Shown here: piece after piece, positions 35,338 through 53,604 of the stretch
Layout of the letters: the number at the start of each line of letters is the position of its first letter
How positions within the stretch are numbered: position 1 is the first letter of the stretch
Assembly (NCBI GenBank): GCA_000499405.2
Contig: HG738139.1
Location: 12,300,398-12,364,397 of the forward strand
Reading direction: 5' to 3'
DNA: 64,000 nucleotides
Origin: Onchocerca volvulus
Lineage: Eukaryota > Nematoda > Chromadorea > Rhabditida > Onchocercidae
Notes under the pieces: generated by a model
What the model saw: the letters and a program-made list of their open reading frames with translations, nothing else
The model's database searches: none
Told to the model about the DNA's origin: nothing
Program-made: the position numbers and the translations under genes

Positions 35338-35798
35338 TATTCCTGTAATTAATTTCCAAGTTTACACAGTTTTGATTATTAGTTGCAGCAAAAATAACAT
35401 TTACTTTGGTAATAGGGACAAAAAGAATAGCATTCGAGCAAACGAATTCCAACTCAGTACACTAAAAATTTGATTCAGTAAAATTAAAAGATATGTTGAA
35501 GTTGATGTAATCGAACAAAAAGAAAAAAAAAAGTCAATAGAAAGGAAGCCAATGCGGGAAACATAACTAAATGATAAATAAAACGTAAAGTGAAGGACCG
35601 TACAATGAAAGCAATAAAAACTTTATGATAATTTTCCAAATATGGATCATGCTAAATGTATCCTGGAGAAAGAAAAGTATTTAAACAAGAAATCAGTGGA
35701 AAATGATTAAATCATCAATTTAATTAACAATGAAAAGCAAGAAATATTACACAAAGAAAATTATCACAATTTACCACATATAATTGAATAACTAAATC

Positions 35799-36193
35799 TA
35801 CATAAATAAAAATGTAAATGTTCGTTATTAGTTGCCACACAACATTTTAAGTTTTTCACCGATTGATTTGAAATTTTGATAAACGTTGCATTCAAATGGG
35901 CCGTGTTTCCATATATATATACGTACTTTTTCTTTACTTGTCACAGGTGTGACAGATAAAAATAAGTGAACGGATTGGATTTTCTGATCACGCCTACTTC
36001 CTGCACTATTCATTTTTACACAACATTCGAAATTTTTCACCGATTGATTCGAAATTTCGAGCGTGTTTTTATATAGATGAGACGCGTTTTCGAGAATTTT
36101 CGGAGATTTAAGATTCTGAACAAACGAACATTCACATTTTTATTTTTATAGACTAACTGGACCGACCACGTTTTACGTGGTCGGTCCAGTTAG
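35799..36193. mobile_element. MITE-like element, copy 2 (~350-395 bp)
   Basis: The left end ATAAATAAAAATGTAAATG (from 35802) is mirrored by the right end at 36123-36149, whose complement reads ATAAAAATAAAAATGTGAAT followed by GTTCGTT; both inner ends continue ATGTTCGTT. The interior contains the TTTTCACCGATTGATTyGAAAT block twice (about 35853 and 36037), so this copy carries an internal duplication relative to the 17 kb copy. A 41-bp perfect hairpin follows immediately after the right repeat. No coding capacity. Confidence 0.65.
36153..36193. repeat. Perfect 19-bp hairpin at the edge of MITE-like copy 2
   Basis: CTAACTGGACCGACCACGT, loop TTT, then the exact complement ACGTGGTCGGTCCAGTTAG. 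GC-rich for this genome, so it stands out. Copy 1 keeps only traces (GACTAGCTAAAACGG ... CAGTCCAGCTATT near 17394-17437). Confidence 0.93.
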
Positions 36194-36959
36194 TAATAAA
36201 TGAAATGTAAAGTACTTGTAATCACAATTACTTGTGATCATCCCTCCATCAAAGGAAATGATTACAAGCTGATAATCGTAATTCTAGGCTGATAAGACTA
36301 AAGGAGTTTTTCTTTCAGTAAAAAACAAGTATGAACCGATATGTTACGCAAAAAAAAAGGCCATTCTCAAAACAATCATCCTTCACGAATAATTTCAAAT
36401 TTTCCCCACTTTCTACCAGTGCTTTCCTGTCTGCTTCTCCAATCTTGAGCAATATGTCACTGTCTGTTTTATCGCAATTTCCAACATTATTTTATTCTTT
36501 TCCAACTTCCTGTTTACACTCTCTTAAATGTCATGCCTGTTGATGCTTACGAATTTGTGTGAACACCTAATTTTTTTCTCATAATGGTTCAGAATTGACT
36601 GGCAAGGGATTGCCTTGCGATTGCCTGTTTGTGACCGGATTCCTTCGTGGTGAATATGATAACGTGAGATTAAGTTTGTGGTAACGTGAGATTAGGTTAA
36701 GTTGCATTTGACGTCTGATCACTTACGACGGATTCGCAAAGTGTTGCATATATATATTGTACTAATTGTAATTTATTTTCAGTCGATCGATCTTCAATAT
36801 TATTTCTTTATTTAAGTCTAAAATCTAATGAATGCCTAAATTTCACAAAAAATTTTTCAGTTACTAACGATTTCTTACATAGCATTGTTTCATCATTTTT
36901 CTGGGATTAATCAATAATGCATTCATCTAATCTATTTGTTAGTTGCATATCTTATCAGT

Positions 36960-36971
36960 TTTTCATTGCAG
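36960..36971 (+). promoter_or_regulatory. Predicted trans-splice acceptor of rpb-8
   Basis: TTTTCATTGCAG ends at 36971; the ATG follows after GGG at 36975. No upstream exon is needed for a full-length protein. Confidence 0.6.
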
Positions 36972-36974
36972 GGG

Positions 36975-37926
36975 ATGGCTACGGGTATATTGTTCGATGA
37001 TATGTTTCTTGTGAAGGATGTTGACCCGGAAGGAAAGAAATTTGATCGTGTTTCACGTCTATTCTGCGATAGTGAATCTTTTAAAATGGAACTCATCCTT
37101 GATGTGAACACACAACTGTATGGTGTTTTCCTTGCTTATAGCTGTATGAGTGTGGAGAAATAAATGCACAAGATTTTGAATAAGAGAAAAATGAAATAAT
37201 TTAAAATAGAAAGAAGCATGATAACCTTAGTGACTGTTTCAGATATCCAATGAATTTAAATGATAAATTCCGATTGCTGTTGGCAACAACGCTGCGTGAC
37301 GATGGTCTACCAGATGAACGAGAATTTGATAATCAAGTAATCAATTTCATCTGACTTAGTCGTTTTAAGCCCAGCTCATTGTAGTTTGAGAATTTAGTTC
37401 CTTTCGCGAAGTCCTATCGATACCTTAACAGTGAATGTATTAAATAGTGGAACAGTTTATATTATAAACCTTTTGTCGGAATGGTACTTAACCATATTCA
37501 GTACGTTCCTTTCATGACAGTCCTTATTAAATGTTCTACGTTGGATATTCAGACTTTTGTTATTATTTGTTTTATCCATTTAATTACAAATAAATAAATG
37601 AAGTAAGCGTTTCAAGAACAATATAATAATTTATCGATTTGAGATAAAGAAAGTTATTTTAACGAAAATACTTTCATTATCGCGGAATTTATGTTTACTA
37701 TTTCAAATTGCAGACGCATTATCCAAGACTGGATCCATTTGAATATGTAATGTTTGGGAAAGTATATCGAATTGAGGGAGAAGAATCAAGTTCCGAAACA
37801 AACACTTTAGCGGCATATGCGTCATTTGGTGGTTTGCTGATGCGATTGAAAGGTGATGCGAATAATTTGCATGGTTTTGAACTTGATTCCAGCATTTATT
37901 TGTTAATGAAGAAAGTTGTGTTTTAG
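36975..37926 (+). CDS. rpb-8: RNA polymerases I/II/III subunit RPB8 (RPABC3), 149 aa
   Basis: Exons 36975-37117 (donor GTATGG, phase 2), 37243-37336 and 37714-37926. The protein is the usual length (human 150) and collinear with the family: G-I-L-F-D-D-M-F near the start, [57 protein letters not shown] and the end [11 protein letters not shown]8 is a shared OB-fold subunit of all three nuclear polymerases. The variable D/E-rich loop in the middle (about residues 73-85) is shorter than in vertebrates. The arginyl-tRNA synthetase gene follows on the same strand after about 0.7 kb. Confidence 0.97.
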
Positions 37927-38642
37927 TCTTTACTTTTTTTTTCTTCTCTTTTTTTTTCTAATGAGTGATTTAAGATTTTGGTGGGAGTTTCCACTTTTGA
38001 AATCACAATCATTCAGAATTATTGGAAGAGAATGTAGTGAGATTTGATAATGTTACTTTTTATTTATTTATTCATTTATTTTTTTTTCTTATTGAAACTG
38101 TTGAAAATAGAGAACAGAATATGATGTGACTCAGGATGATAAGATTACAGTCTTCTCGAGATCTATTTTGAAAGAAATCTCTAAATTTATATCTTTTGGG
38201 AATTTTGTATTCATTATTTTGGATATGTTTACTCTATTTGTTTTGTACATACTACTTTGCAGTTCCCATTGTTTTTGTTGTTTTGATAATGTTTGTTACA
38301 AAAAATATTTTTTGGCAAAAATTTTATGATTCTCAAGATTTCATATTTTTCAACAATACAGTATATAAAGATACATGCTACATTTATCTTAACCTTTTTA
38401 ACTGGTATTTGTATTGATTGAAGAGAGGTTCATAATCCAACCGATTGGGAATTTTTCATTTTTATGCTTTACTGTTAATTAGAATTTCTGTTGCTCTCAA
38501 AAGAACGTTCATTATACAAACAATGATAAAAATCTCAAAATTTTCTTAGGTCATGTTTTATATTTCTTTCGAAGGAATATTTTAAATTCTATAGTATCAT
38601 CGAGGAGTAGTAATCATTTTATAGGAGACAAAAGGAGCTGGG
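37927..38642 (+). other. Spacer between rpb-8 and rars
   Basis: 716 bp, T-rich at the start (T/C tract at 37934-37960), no gene. It ends with the acceptor CATTTTATAG (to 38624) 18 bases before the rars ATG. No obvious AATAAA lies close to the rpb-8 stop. The arrangement could be a loose operon. Confidence 0.45.
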
Positions 38643-44348
<5,706 letters not shown>

Positions 44349-46596
44349 AAATGATAGGAATTATTTTCAAATTTATGTGAAATGAGTTATTTATAATTAA
44401 TAAATTCTCTAAAAATTTTTGTCTCTTAACACTTATGATTCTCATTAATCAATACCAATAAATTTTGCAAATAAATGAATCATCAGTGGGACTCTGCAAA
44501 TCTTGCTTCTTAATAGTAATTTTACGTGAAGCAAATAAAGACTGTGAAGGACATAAAATTATTTAATGACACTGAAATGTTCTAATTCGATTGAGAAATT
44601 CAGCTTGGAACTGCAAAAAGGAAATCATGTGTTCTTGAAGAATCTCGAAAAACTGATAGCATTTGCACAAGCATATAAAGTATAGTGAAAGTAATTTGCG
44701 AAAGGTTGTTTGTTGGGAATTGGAACTTGGTACAGATGATTTTGTTCAGTAGTGAAATTCTTGATATGAGGAATTTTATGCGCCGCCAGGTATGGTATAC
44801 CTGTAGCAGTAGTAGCAATCGTATTACCAATTCCTTTCGTTGTTAACTTTCGTGCCATGGTACCAATGGCGGTAGTCGAATTTCCTCCAGTACAACAACC
44901 ACCGCTAGCACCAACCCAAAACCAACATCAGCATTATTACCACTACTACTACTACCATCACCAAACATTTACAACCAATATTGTTTGCATATTTTTCAAA
45001 TTTTTCTTAATTTCCGAAAGATTGAAAAAAGAAAAATATTTTTTTCTTTTTACAATATTATATTTGCTAGCAATAAAGAATCAAAAATTGGAAAAAATCA
45101 ATATTTTAATCAAAATTATAAAACAATGGACAATTTATAATTAATAATGCATGCCTGGATATCATGCAATTTTTTTTTATCGATGCTATATTTTATCAAA
45201 ATTTTATAATGAATTGAGGAATATCGACAATATAACCGATGGTTGAAATTTTGATAGTAGGGAAATTATTTGTGGACTATAGATACTGAGAATTAATAGA
45301 GTTCGATAATAAATTTTGAAAGAACCGCTTGTAGAATATGGACCCGAACAAAGAATTGAACGCTCTGATTGATCAAAGCAAATGATTAGTGAATGAATTG
45401 AATTCCTTCAGATAAGAAACATCTTTACAATGAAATTGTCCTTCAATGTTACCATAGCAAAACGTAATTTAGAATATGTTAAAATTTGTACCGTAAATGT
45501 CAAAAATTTGCATATACGAAGATATTTCTATAATACAAAAATATTTTCGACTATTTCGCCATATCTATCTTTCAAAAAATATTTCCGTTTTTCGACACGA
45601 CGATTTATTTTTCCAAGCGAGATTTCGTTATTTCGATAACTTGTTGTTTTCATGATAAATTAATTGGAGTCAGAAGACCTTTATAATTATTTCTTGAGAC
45701 TGAAGATTAATAATGATAGTTACATGCAAAATGAAGAAGTTGTAGTATTTTAAGTTTAGCGCTTGTAGCATTTTGAGCTGTAATGATGGGTTAGGTCAGC
45801 TATTTAATTTATGAAAGAAAAAGAAATGAAAAGTCAAGGGTCAATCTCGAGGGTCTCAAATTTTATTGTGATTCAAAGTGCTGCATTCATTTAATATATC
45901 GCTTTAATCAAATCATTTAACTTAATCTCAGTCTCTCCCTTACCGCCTTCCATTGTTAAAAATGTGCGTAGGTCAATTATCTTGACCTCTCAACCTCTCT
46001 AAAGTCCGACTTCTTATCTCCTTCGAATGCTTGAAGTTTGCAAAAAAAGCGCGAAGTTGTTTTTTTGAAAAAATCGTTTCCAAGTTTGGGAAATGTCACT
46101 TTTTTTCGGTCGGGTGTTTTATTATGTGCTAGGATTAATTTTCTATCATTCGAGCATCTTCTGTATATTTTCTTATTCTAATCCTTGTAATAATTGGACC
46201 AATAAAGAAAGGCCTATTAATTACTTTCATTTCAGATTAAGTTAAGAAACGAATCATTCAGAAACTTAGACAGACATGTTTTGTAATTTTCAGGCGATAT
46301 TTTTTCTAATTGACGCTTCCGGAGAGCATTGTTAGACCTATAAAATGAGTATGCTTACAAAAATGACTCTAGTTTTGTTTCACTATATCTTTCATTCAGG
46401 CGTCTTACATGCTTTTCTTTTTCTCATCCTCACCGTTGACCATGAAAAAATGATCTATTAATACATTGTTACTTTTACTTTATTAACCATACGTACGATC
46501 ATTCGGAAGCCAAGATATTATTTTTGTGATTTCCAAGCTATATTTCCGGTGGTTGAAGGGTATTATTGGATACATAAGCCACGTATCCCTACAAAA
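44349..46596. other. Intergenic between rars and the unknown gene
   Basis: Holds the rars poly(A) signal, one possible small minus-strand gene (44625-44858, separate entry), and otherwise AT-rich sequence with no supportable exon. Confidence 0.5.
44625..44858 (-). CDS. Possible small single-exon gene, 77 aa, unknown
   Basis: ATG-to-TGA frame beginning M-A-R-K-L-T-T-K-G-I-G-N-T-I-A and ending S-R-F-F-K-N-T. Base composition is more balanced than in the flanks, and codon choice looks like the real genes here. The N-terminus is basic and hydroxylated without acids, compatible with a mitochondrial presequence (inference). A GTATACC after codon 19 could be a donor, so it might instead be a first exon. 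A second minus-strand frame overlaps it. It is convergent with rars. I do not recognise it; it may be chance. Confidence 0.28.
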   Translation of the reverse strand: MARKLTTKGIGNTIATTATGIPYLAAHKIPHIKNFTTEQNHLYQVPIPNKQPFANYFHYTLYACANAISFSRFFKNT

Positions 46597-48430
46597 ATGA
46601 TCCAAGCTTTGTTCAGCAATTTCTTCCACATAATTCGTTCTGTCTTTAATTTTGGTTCTCCAACGAAAGATGCAAGAAATATGGATGGTAAGTTTTTTGT
46701 TGTTAAATTACAACGACACACAACTCATCCTTCACTTTAGAAATGAGAAAGCTGACATTATTTGAGAATTTAGCATCTGTATTTTCTTCACAACGCATAT
46801 TCTGTACTATTTGAAGCCTTAAACTAATTTATATTCCCTTGCAAATCTATTTATTTATTTCTTATGTATTTACATATTGTTTTTTAATAAGTTAATGATC
46901 AGGATGAATTAAAATAATGTTATTATTACTCAGCAGCATAATATTTGACATTTATATAGTGATACTTTTTAAACTTATATTATATTACTTTAATTTTACA
47001 TAACAAAACATTGCTGTTTGAGTTTCAGTTGTCTGAATCATTTGTCTAAATAAGTATAATTAGAAGAAAAAAACATTTCTCAGATTTTGTCTGTTTTGAA
47101 CTGCACGAATTTCCCTCCTTTGCTTCAGAAATTTGTCGTCAAATGGAAATGCTGCAAATTGACCTTTCTAATGCAGAAGCAGTATCCGCTGCTTGCGTTT
47201 ATCTGGCTGATCCACACAAACTGCCAATACCAACTAAGAATGCTAATGCTAATGTTAGCAGAAAAGAATCTAATGTGAATGTTGAGATACCGCAGCATTA
47301 TTTGGGTGATGAAAAAATTAAGGACCAGAATCAACCACGCGAGCAATATCAAGTGGATGATATGAGCATTTCGTCTGATTCTGATTTTGAAGAAACTCTT
47401 CAAAATCATTTTCAATACACTCCGAAATCTAAATCTGATGAAAAAATTCAAAAGAATGATGGCAGTTCTATTGTTTTTACTTCTCCAGTTGCTTTTACGG
47501 AGAATTCCAAATCCAATGCAAGTTTTTCTGGGAAAGAAAATTTCAATCTAAATGTTACTGGAAATATTAGCGTCAACAGTAATAGAATTCTAAACAGTAA
47601 AGTAAGGAAACAACGAATAACCAATGGTCATTTTGATGCAACCAGCCCTGTTGAACAGTTCTGCAAAAATTCGTTAATAGCCAGCACTCCAGTGTCTACG
47701 AAACCCGATAATGGTATGCTATTTTTGATTGTCTTAAATGTTTCTTTTGGATCTTTACTTTTTGTATAAAACTCTATTACTTTTCGAAAATGTTTTTTAT
47801 GTTGTAAATTTTCCGGTTATACTATGAATAGGCAGCTATGAACAGATAATTCAAATTATTGACAACTTAGAGTCGATGATTTGAACTATCTGTCTATAAA
47901 TATGTAGCTTTTTTTTTAATGACTTTGGAAGGCTTATGTAAGAACAAGTTAGACTTGTAATTTTTCTGCCATGGAGGAATGTTTTACTTTGAATGACTAG
48001 ATGAATCTTTTTTTATTATTTTTAACAATAATGAATTCCAAATAATATGATATTCATGATTACTTGGTAGAAAAACTGGTAGGTGAAAAATGCTATTATT
48101 TCAGCACCCCAGCGCCGGCTTGCAATGGTGAATAGCGCTATAAGAACCAAAATGTGTCAGTCGGAACAACGAACCTTATTAAATTTGTCTGTGAGCAGTA
48201 CGGAATCTATGAATACTAGTAGTTCTCTCAGTCCCAAGGATGAAGCAAGAAAACGTGAACAAGAAGCTATTGCTAAGCATATTGCTCGTATTCGAACATC
48301 TACATCAAGGATTGTTTCCAGTAACGAAACTTCACCAATGGTCGACAATACTTCTCGTTATTATAGTATGCGCACATCATTTGGTAGCAATGATAGCTCA
48401 AGTTTTAGTAAGCTATCACCACGATGTTGA
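46597..48430 (+). CDS. Unrecognised Ser/Asn-rich, probably disordered protein, 333 aa
   Basis: Exons 46597-46687, 47129-47713 and 48105-48430, phases 1/1. The N-terminal ~65 residues are ordered-looking (M-I-Q-A-L-F-S-N-F-F-H-I-I-R-S-V, then E-I-C-R-Q-M-E-M-L-Q-I-D-L and A-A-C-V-Y-L-A-D-P). The rest is rich in S, N, K and D. Seven S/T-P sites (for example Y-T-P-K-S, T-S-P-V, S-T-P-V, L-S-P-K, L-S-P-R) and a K-E-N tripeptide at 166-168 resemble CDK sites and an APC/C degron, which hints at cell-cycle control, but such motifs arise by chance. A basic, charged helix (K-D-E-A-R-K-R-E-Q-E-A-I-A-K-H-I-A-R-I-R) lies near residue 265. The upstream acceptor TTTCCAAG (to 46530) may be a trans-splice site. 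No family recognised. Confidence 0.68.
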
Positions 48431-51400
48431 GAAATGTAAAATGAGTAAAGTGATCTTTAATCTCGATTTTAATAGATATTGTAAAATGAGAATATCACTT
48501 CAAAAATATCTAAAATCCAGATAAACAACTTTTCTTCGATGCTTAAAGCTTGAAGTTTAAATTTTATTATCTGTTGCGAAAGTGGGATTGTACATAAGTT
48601 TATAATCAACAAGTTTTTCTGTTTTATGGTAACAATTCCCTGTGTTCTCCGAACCTTGTTTTCACTTTTTTTTTTCGTTTTTCAAATCTTCAGCATTTTT
48701 CAACAATATAACAATAATTCAATGTTTCTTTATTCTTTAAGTCGTTTTCTTTTTTTCCACGTTTTTACTTTTTGTTAGTCTCTTTTGATCTCTTAATAAT
48801 TGATATCATCTAGCAGTATTTTCAAATATAGGAAATCTATTTCAACACTTCGCAACAAACTGAACTATTTAATTTCTCGAAAATCTTAAGAGAGAAGAAA
48901 ATTTCTGGCAGAATATATTTGTAAAGCAAAATATTAAATTTGTTGAATTAAAGTAACGTTAAAAAATAGAACTTGCTTTCAGATGTCGATGAAATTACAA
49001 TTTTTTAATGAGAAATAAGAGAAATATTATTTTAACCTTGTTAAAACTTTTGTTTGCTTGTTGTTGTTTTGACTATCCATTTGATTTAATTACATATATA
49101 AAAGTTTTTTTCAATGTTTCGAGATAAACCATCAAATATGTGCTAATTCAAAAAGACATGATTAACAAATTCGAATAAGAGAAAGTTCCCTTTCTCTCAA
49201 CAATAATTTAGCATTTTAGAGATGCTTGGTATCAAAGTATTACTGCAACTAACTTTTCGATATTATTCTAATGAAGTAAACAATTCATTTAAAAATAACT
49301 AGTGAAGCTTTGCTGAATATGATAAATTTAAATGTGAAATATACTTTCTTCATGCAAATGCTACAGAAATAATATTTGGAAGTAAAATGCCAAATAATTG
49401 ATTCTGGTAAAATATGTGAGCTAGAGGTCTTTTATATTATTCTATAAATTATTACGGTATAGATGTTACGAAAGCTTCGTAGCATTTCATAAAATAATAG
49501 ATTGAATAAATTTATTATTTACTGATTGATTATTAAGTTAAACCATTTCAAAACACAAACAAATTTTGCAAGCGTTGAAAAGAAAAAAAACTACTAAATA
49601 TATTTATCAATAATTTAATATTCCGCTTTAAAAAATGACTAAGCCCTCGAATACCTTTTCAGATTGAAATGCATCATCATATATTACATAATTTAAAAGT
49701 TAGAAAATATATAGTATCACTTACAAACAATATTTAATTTTTTAGATAATTTGATATAAACATTCAGCTATTAGAATTATATACCAGAGAATCTATGGTA
49801 GTTTATTAAAGAGGAATAAATTAAAGCAATACAGCAACGAGGTAAATTTCCAGAGTAGTGGAAGATTTTGTGTAAAGAAGCATTGTTCAATTTCAAATCA
49901 GCAGCGTTGTAGTCTAGTACTAATCAACTTGCTCCACATTTTGATGATTGACCAGCTGTCAATTGACTTTTCAATTCCTCAAAACTTCTTACCTGCCATT
50001 GAAAGCGTTATCGAACTTGGATGGATGGTTAGTACATTTATTTTGCTTTGCTGACAATACTACCAGAAAAATTTGCATTAGTATTCAACGTAATTCCTCA
50101 TAATTCTAATAGTTTTAACAAATTTTAGGATTAAAATTCATTAAGTTTAAGTTTTTCCATTGAATTATAAATTCTACATTGCTTTTATTGTTGTGGAATA
50201 CAAAATCAGAAAACAAATATTCATTATTTGATTAGTTTGATCAATTCTCTTGATTCCTCTTGTTTTATTCATAAAATAAGTCGATTGTTTCGGAAACAAT
50301 TATTTTTTTAAAAGAAAATTTGACTTTCCAGTTAAATTATGTTATAAATTAATTATTATCTAAGAAAAAAGGTTCTAAAAATATTTTTAAGTTCATATTG
50401 CAGAAATAAACAATATTTTTGCAATTAATCATCATTATAATTATTCCTCATCATATGCCATAATATGTGAGAAGTTAGAATTTGATATATTATGAAATAA
50501 ATTATGATTGTTGAGATTTTCAATGAAGTGTGTATTCTTTGCATGATTGATGACATCACACCTGATGTCAGATATGATGCAATGAATGCCAATCTTCGAG
50601 AAGAGACTTGAATCTAATCAAAACATAAAGATATTGTTTCAAATTTCTCGAATGATCTCTTTCTCTGTTTGGAACTTCCGATAATGAACCCCGCCCTGCT
50701 TCAGTTAACAGGTAAAGTGGTATAAAATAGAGCCAATCGAAATAGAGCTAGTGATTCTACTTGAAGTTTACCTCAAAATAGCTGGAATGCGTAATAAAGC
50801 TGTTATATTCGATAAAGCATTGTGGGACGAAACGTTTTCAATTTATTCTCAAAATTTCAATGAGTATGACGTCTTGCTTGCTTGAATGAAGCGTGGAAAT
50901 GAATGTTTACACAATGTAGGCCATTTTTGGTAAGCAGAATTGGCGCTGTGAGATGAACCAAAAGTTAAGTTAAAGTGAAAATCTGAAACGAAAAAAAATA
51001 TTGAAGAAATTTCTTTTGTTTATCGATAAAATATTCCTATATTAACTAAACAATCTTTAATAGTTTTTCTTTTTCAGCTAATCATGTTAATTCGTTTCGA
51101 ATTCATTTTTTTTTTTTTGTTTTGTCCTTTAAGAATTTCAAATTTTTGTTTCTTTTCCATATGAAAATTGATTAGTATCATTGAAAGTTTACAGCAGAGA
51201 ATTTTTTTTTTTTTTTTAATGACAAATCAGATGAGTAAACAAGACAAATTGTATTAAATGATTTGTAATTCATTTTATATATGAGATTTGTTAACAAGCA
51301 TATTTTTGATTGGAATTTTTGCTTTTGTTTGTTTGTTTTTTTTTGTCTTTGTTTTTGTTTTTTCTTTCTTTTTTTTTTTTTTTTTGATTGTCAGAAAAGT

Positions 51401-53586
51401 CTGACGAAAATTTTTTGCAAAATATTTATCAGATCTAACTATCGACGCACTTCTATTCCAGGATGAATCAATCATTGCTGAAAGCTTATAAATCGTTTTA
51501 GCATCCAGTCTTCAACCACACGGCAAATTTTTTCAACTATCTTCAATTTTCTTGGAGCAGCTTTATTTTTTTGCAAATTTTGTTCATACATATCTTTCTT
51601 TTTCATCTCTCTGATGAAGCTTGAATTTTCTGAATTTTTGTTTCTTAATTTAAGATTTGAAAATTCTCTTTTCCAGGGCTTAGAACAGTATGAATTAGAA
51701 TTATCAAACGCTTTTGCAAAAGCATATTTTAAAGAAATTCAAAAATAGCGCAATGGAAATTTTTGTCTTTTCATCAGAAACTATGGCACAAGCAAAATTT
51801 GGTATTGGTTAGGGAATTATGGTTAGCATTAGCATCGATTACTAATTGCGCATCGCAGTCTATACTGTCAATTGTTGGACTTGATGATAAGCTTTAGAAT
51901 GCCTAAATCCAGTCCTATTATTCACAGATATATAAGAACTATTAAAATTATTTCGTTTCTTTACCATAATGCACTTTGCTCCTCAACTTGTTCATTAATC
52001 ATATGTAATTTATCTTCTGAAAAATTTATCAACTTGTACAGATAGGTGGCGAATAACATTCTCATTGAGCTTTATTCTACGTACATAATATTTGAATTAG
52101 AACTTATTTTTTTGCTCCAATTAATAGATGATGCAGGTTCAGAAAAATGTAGGTAAATACAAATAAGGCTAATTAAAACGCGTTAGCGGTTTTTTTTCTT
52201 TTTTTTTGTATAAATATATATATAGTTAGGCACTGTTCTCGTGCTTTATTAATTATTGCAGCTAAAGTTGATTCATTGAGATAATGAATAAGCTAGCTTG
52301 TAGTTGGGTGGCACTTCTGCTCACAAGTTGTAATTTATCTAATAACCATAAAAAAAAAAAAAAAAGGTGATGGTACAAGATTTAAACTTCCTAGCGCAAT
52401 GAGATGAAATGTTCAGGATGTAATTTTTCTTTTTCTGAAATCAAGACATCAGTGCGAAACTTTGTGCACGAGTTTAAGATGAACGATCACAACCGATTTA
52501 AAAAAAAAAAAAATCGCAACATAATATGCAATCCAAATTGTACCGTAATACAAATGTTGCTAGTATTACATTTATTACACCAAAAAGTAAAAATAAAGAG
52601 GATTGTTGCTTCAACTCAACTTATCAGCCAACTTTTCTTAGGTAAAAAAACCAATTAAAGATTTCTTAAAAAAGAAAATATTATAACTGTTTTATAAGAA
52701 CAAGTTCAGGTGTAAACCTATATTACAATGCTTAGTTTACTAATATAATTTGAGCTATCGCATATCATTTTTATGGGGATCATAAGTTTTAATCAACAAC
52801 TTACAGAAGCAATAAATAGTGGGACAGAATTGGAATTTGCTGTATACAGTAAACTTCTTGTATAATTTTTACCTAAATGATGCCTTAGGTAAAAATAACC
52901 AACGTATTTTGAAAATTCGAATTTCATCTATAGGATAATTAAATAACGATTATCATTACGCTTATGCAATAAACATTTTTCTTTGCATCTAATGTAAAAT
53001 ATTATCGATGAAAAATTGGTTGAATATTAAAATAATTTTTACGAGAATAAAAAAGTTTCAATTTCATGCCGAAAGCTAAAAATTAAGAAAAAAAATTTGT
53101 CAAATTTTGTTTAGTAAAGTTTCAATTTCATGTTGAAATCTAAAAAATTCGAAAGAATTGTAAAATATTATTTGTACTTAATTGTGATCATCGGAATTCT
53201 TATTAAGTGTTGCAGCATCTAGTTCACACTTTCTTTAACAACTAGTTCTTTTGTACTTTTTCAGTGTTTCTTTTTTGCACTTAAAGTTTTTTCAGTAGTT
53301 TTTGAAATTTTATGAAATTTAAGACGAACATCTCTTTTCAACTAACAAATTTGAAATCGATCCAATCAAAATTTTCTCAAAAATTTTTAAAAATCTATTT
53401 TGTGTGCAGCAATTAAGATACTTATTACTTTTCTTCAGATCCAGTTCCTGTAATTATCAAGATCGCAATATTTGTAATTGATTATTCATGAATAACTGAT
53501 TAATGTTTTTGAAAAAAATCTGAAAGACTAAAAAATACTCATTTTGGCATAAAATATAACTTGGATTTAGTGAAAAAAGAATTTTC
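48431..53586. other. 5.2 kb intergenic region upstream of the K2P gene
   Basis: No supportable exon on either strand. Long T or A runs (51100, 51210, 51370, 52340, 52500). A small perfect hairpin TGACATCA-CACC-TGATGTCA lies at 50551-50570. Frames such as 51275-51475 and 52404-52658 are homopolymer-driven. Confidence 0.5.
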
Positions 53587-53588
53587 AG
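53581..53588 (+). promoter_or_regulatory. Predicted trans-splice acceptor of the K2P channel gene
   Basis: ATTTTCAG ends at 53588, followed by a 16-base leader and the ATG at 53605. There is no upstream coding exon. Confidence 0.55.
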
Positions 53589-53604
53589 ACTTAACTAATT
53601 AGAA

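Larger units (their letters stand above)
35338..36971. other. Divergent spacer between rfc-3 and rpb-8
   Basis: 1.6 kb that must hold both promoters. It contains the larger MITE-like element (35799-36193). The frame 36331-36543 (Ser/Phe-rich) has no splice context and is not called. Confidence 0.5.

Noticed and set aside
36331..36543. 70-codon plus-strand frame, Ser/Phe-rich
   Set aside because: It sits in the rfc-3/rpb-8 spacer without splice sites; the composition follows T/C-rich DNA.
47125..47451. 108-codon minus-strand frame
   Set aside because: Antisense shadow of the large coding exon 47129-47713, which is phase-linked to exons on both sides.
51275..51475. Lys-rich minus-strand and Phe-rich plus-strand frames
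   Set aside because: Both are translations of T/A homopolymer and TTTG/TTTC microsatellite sequence.
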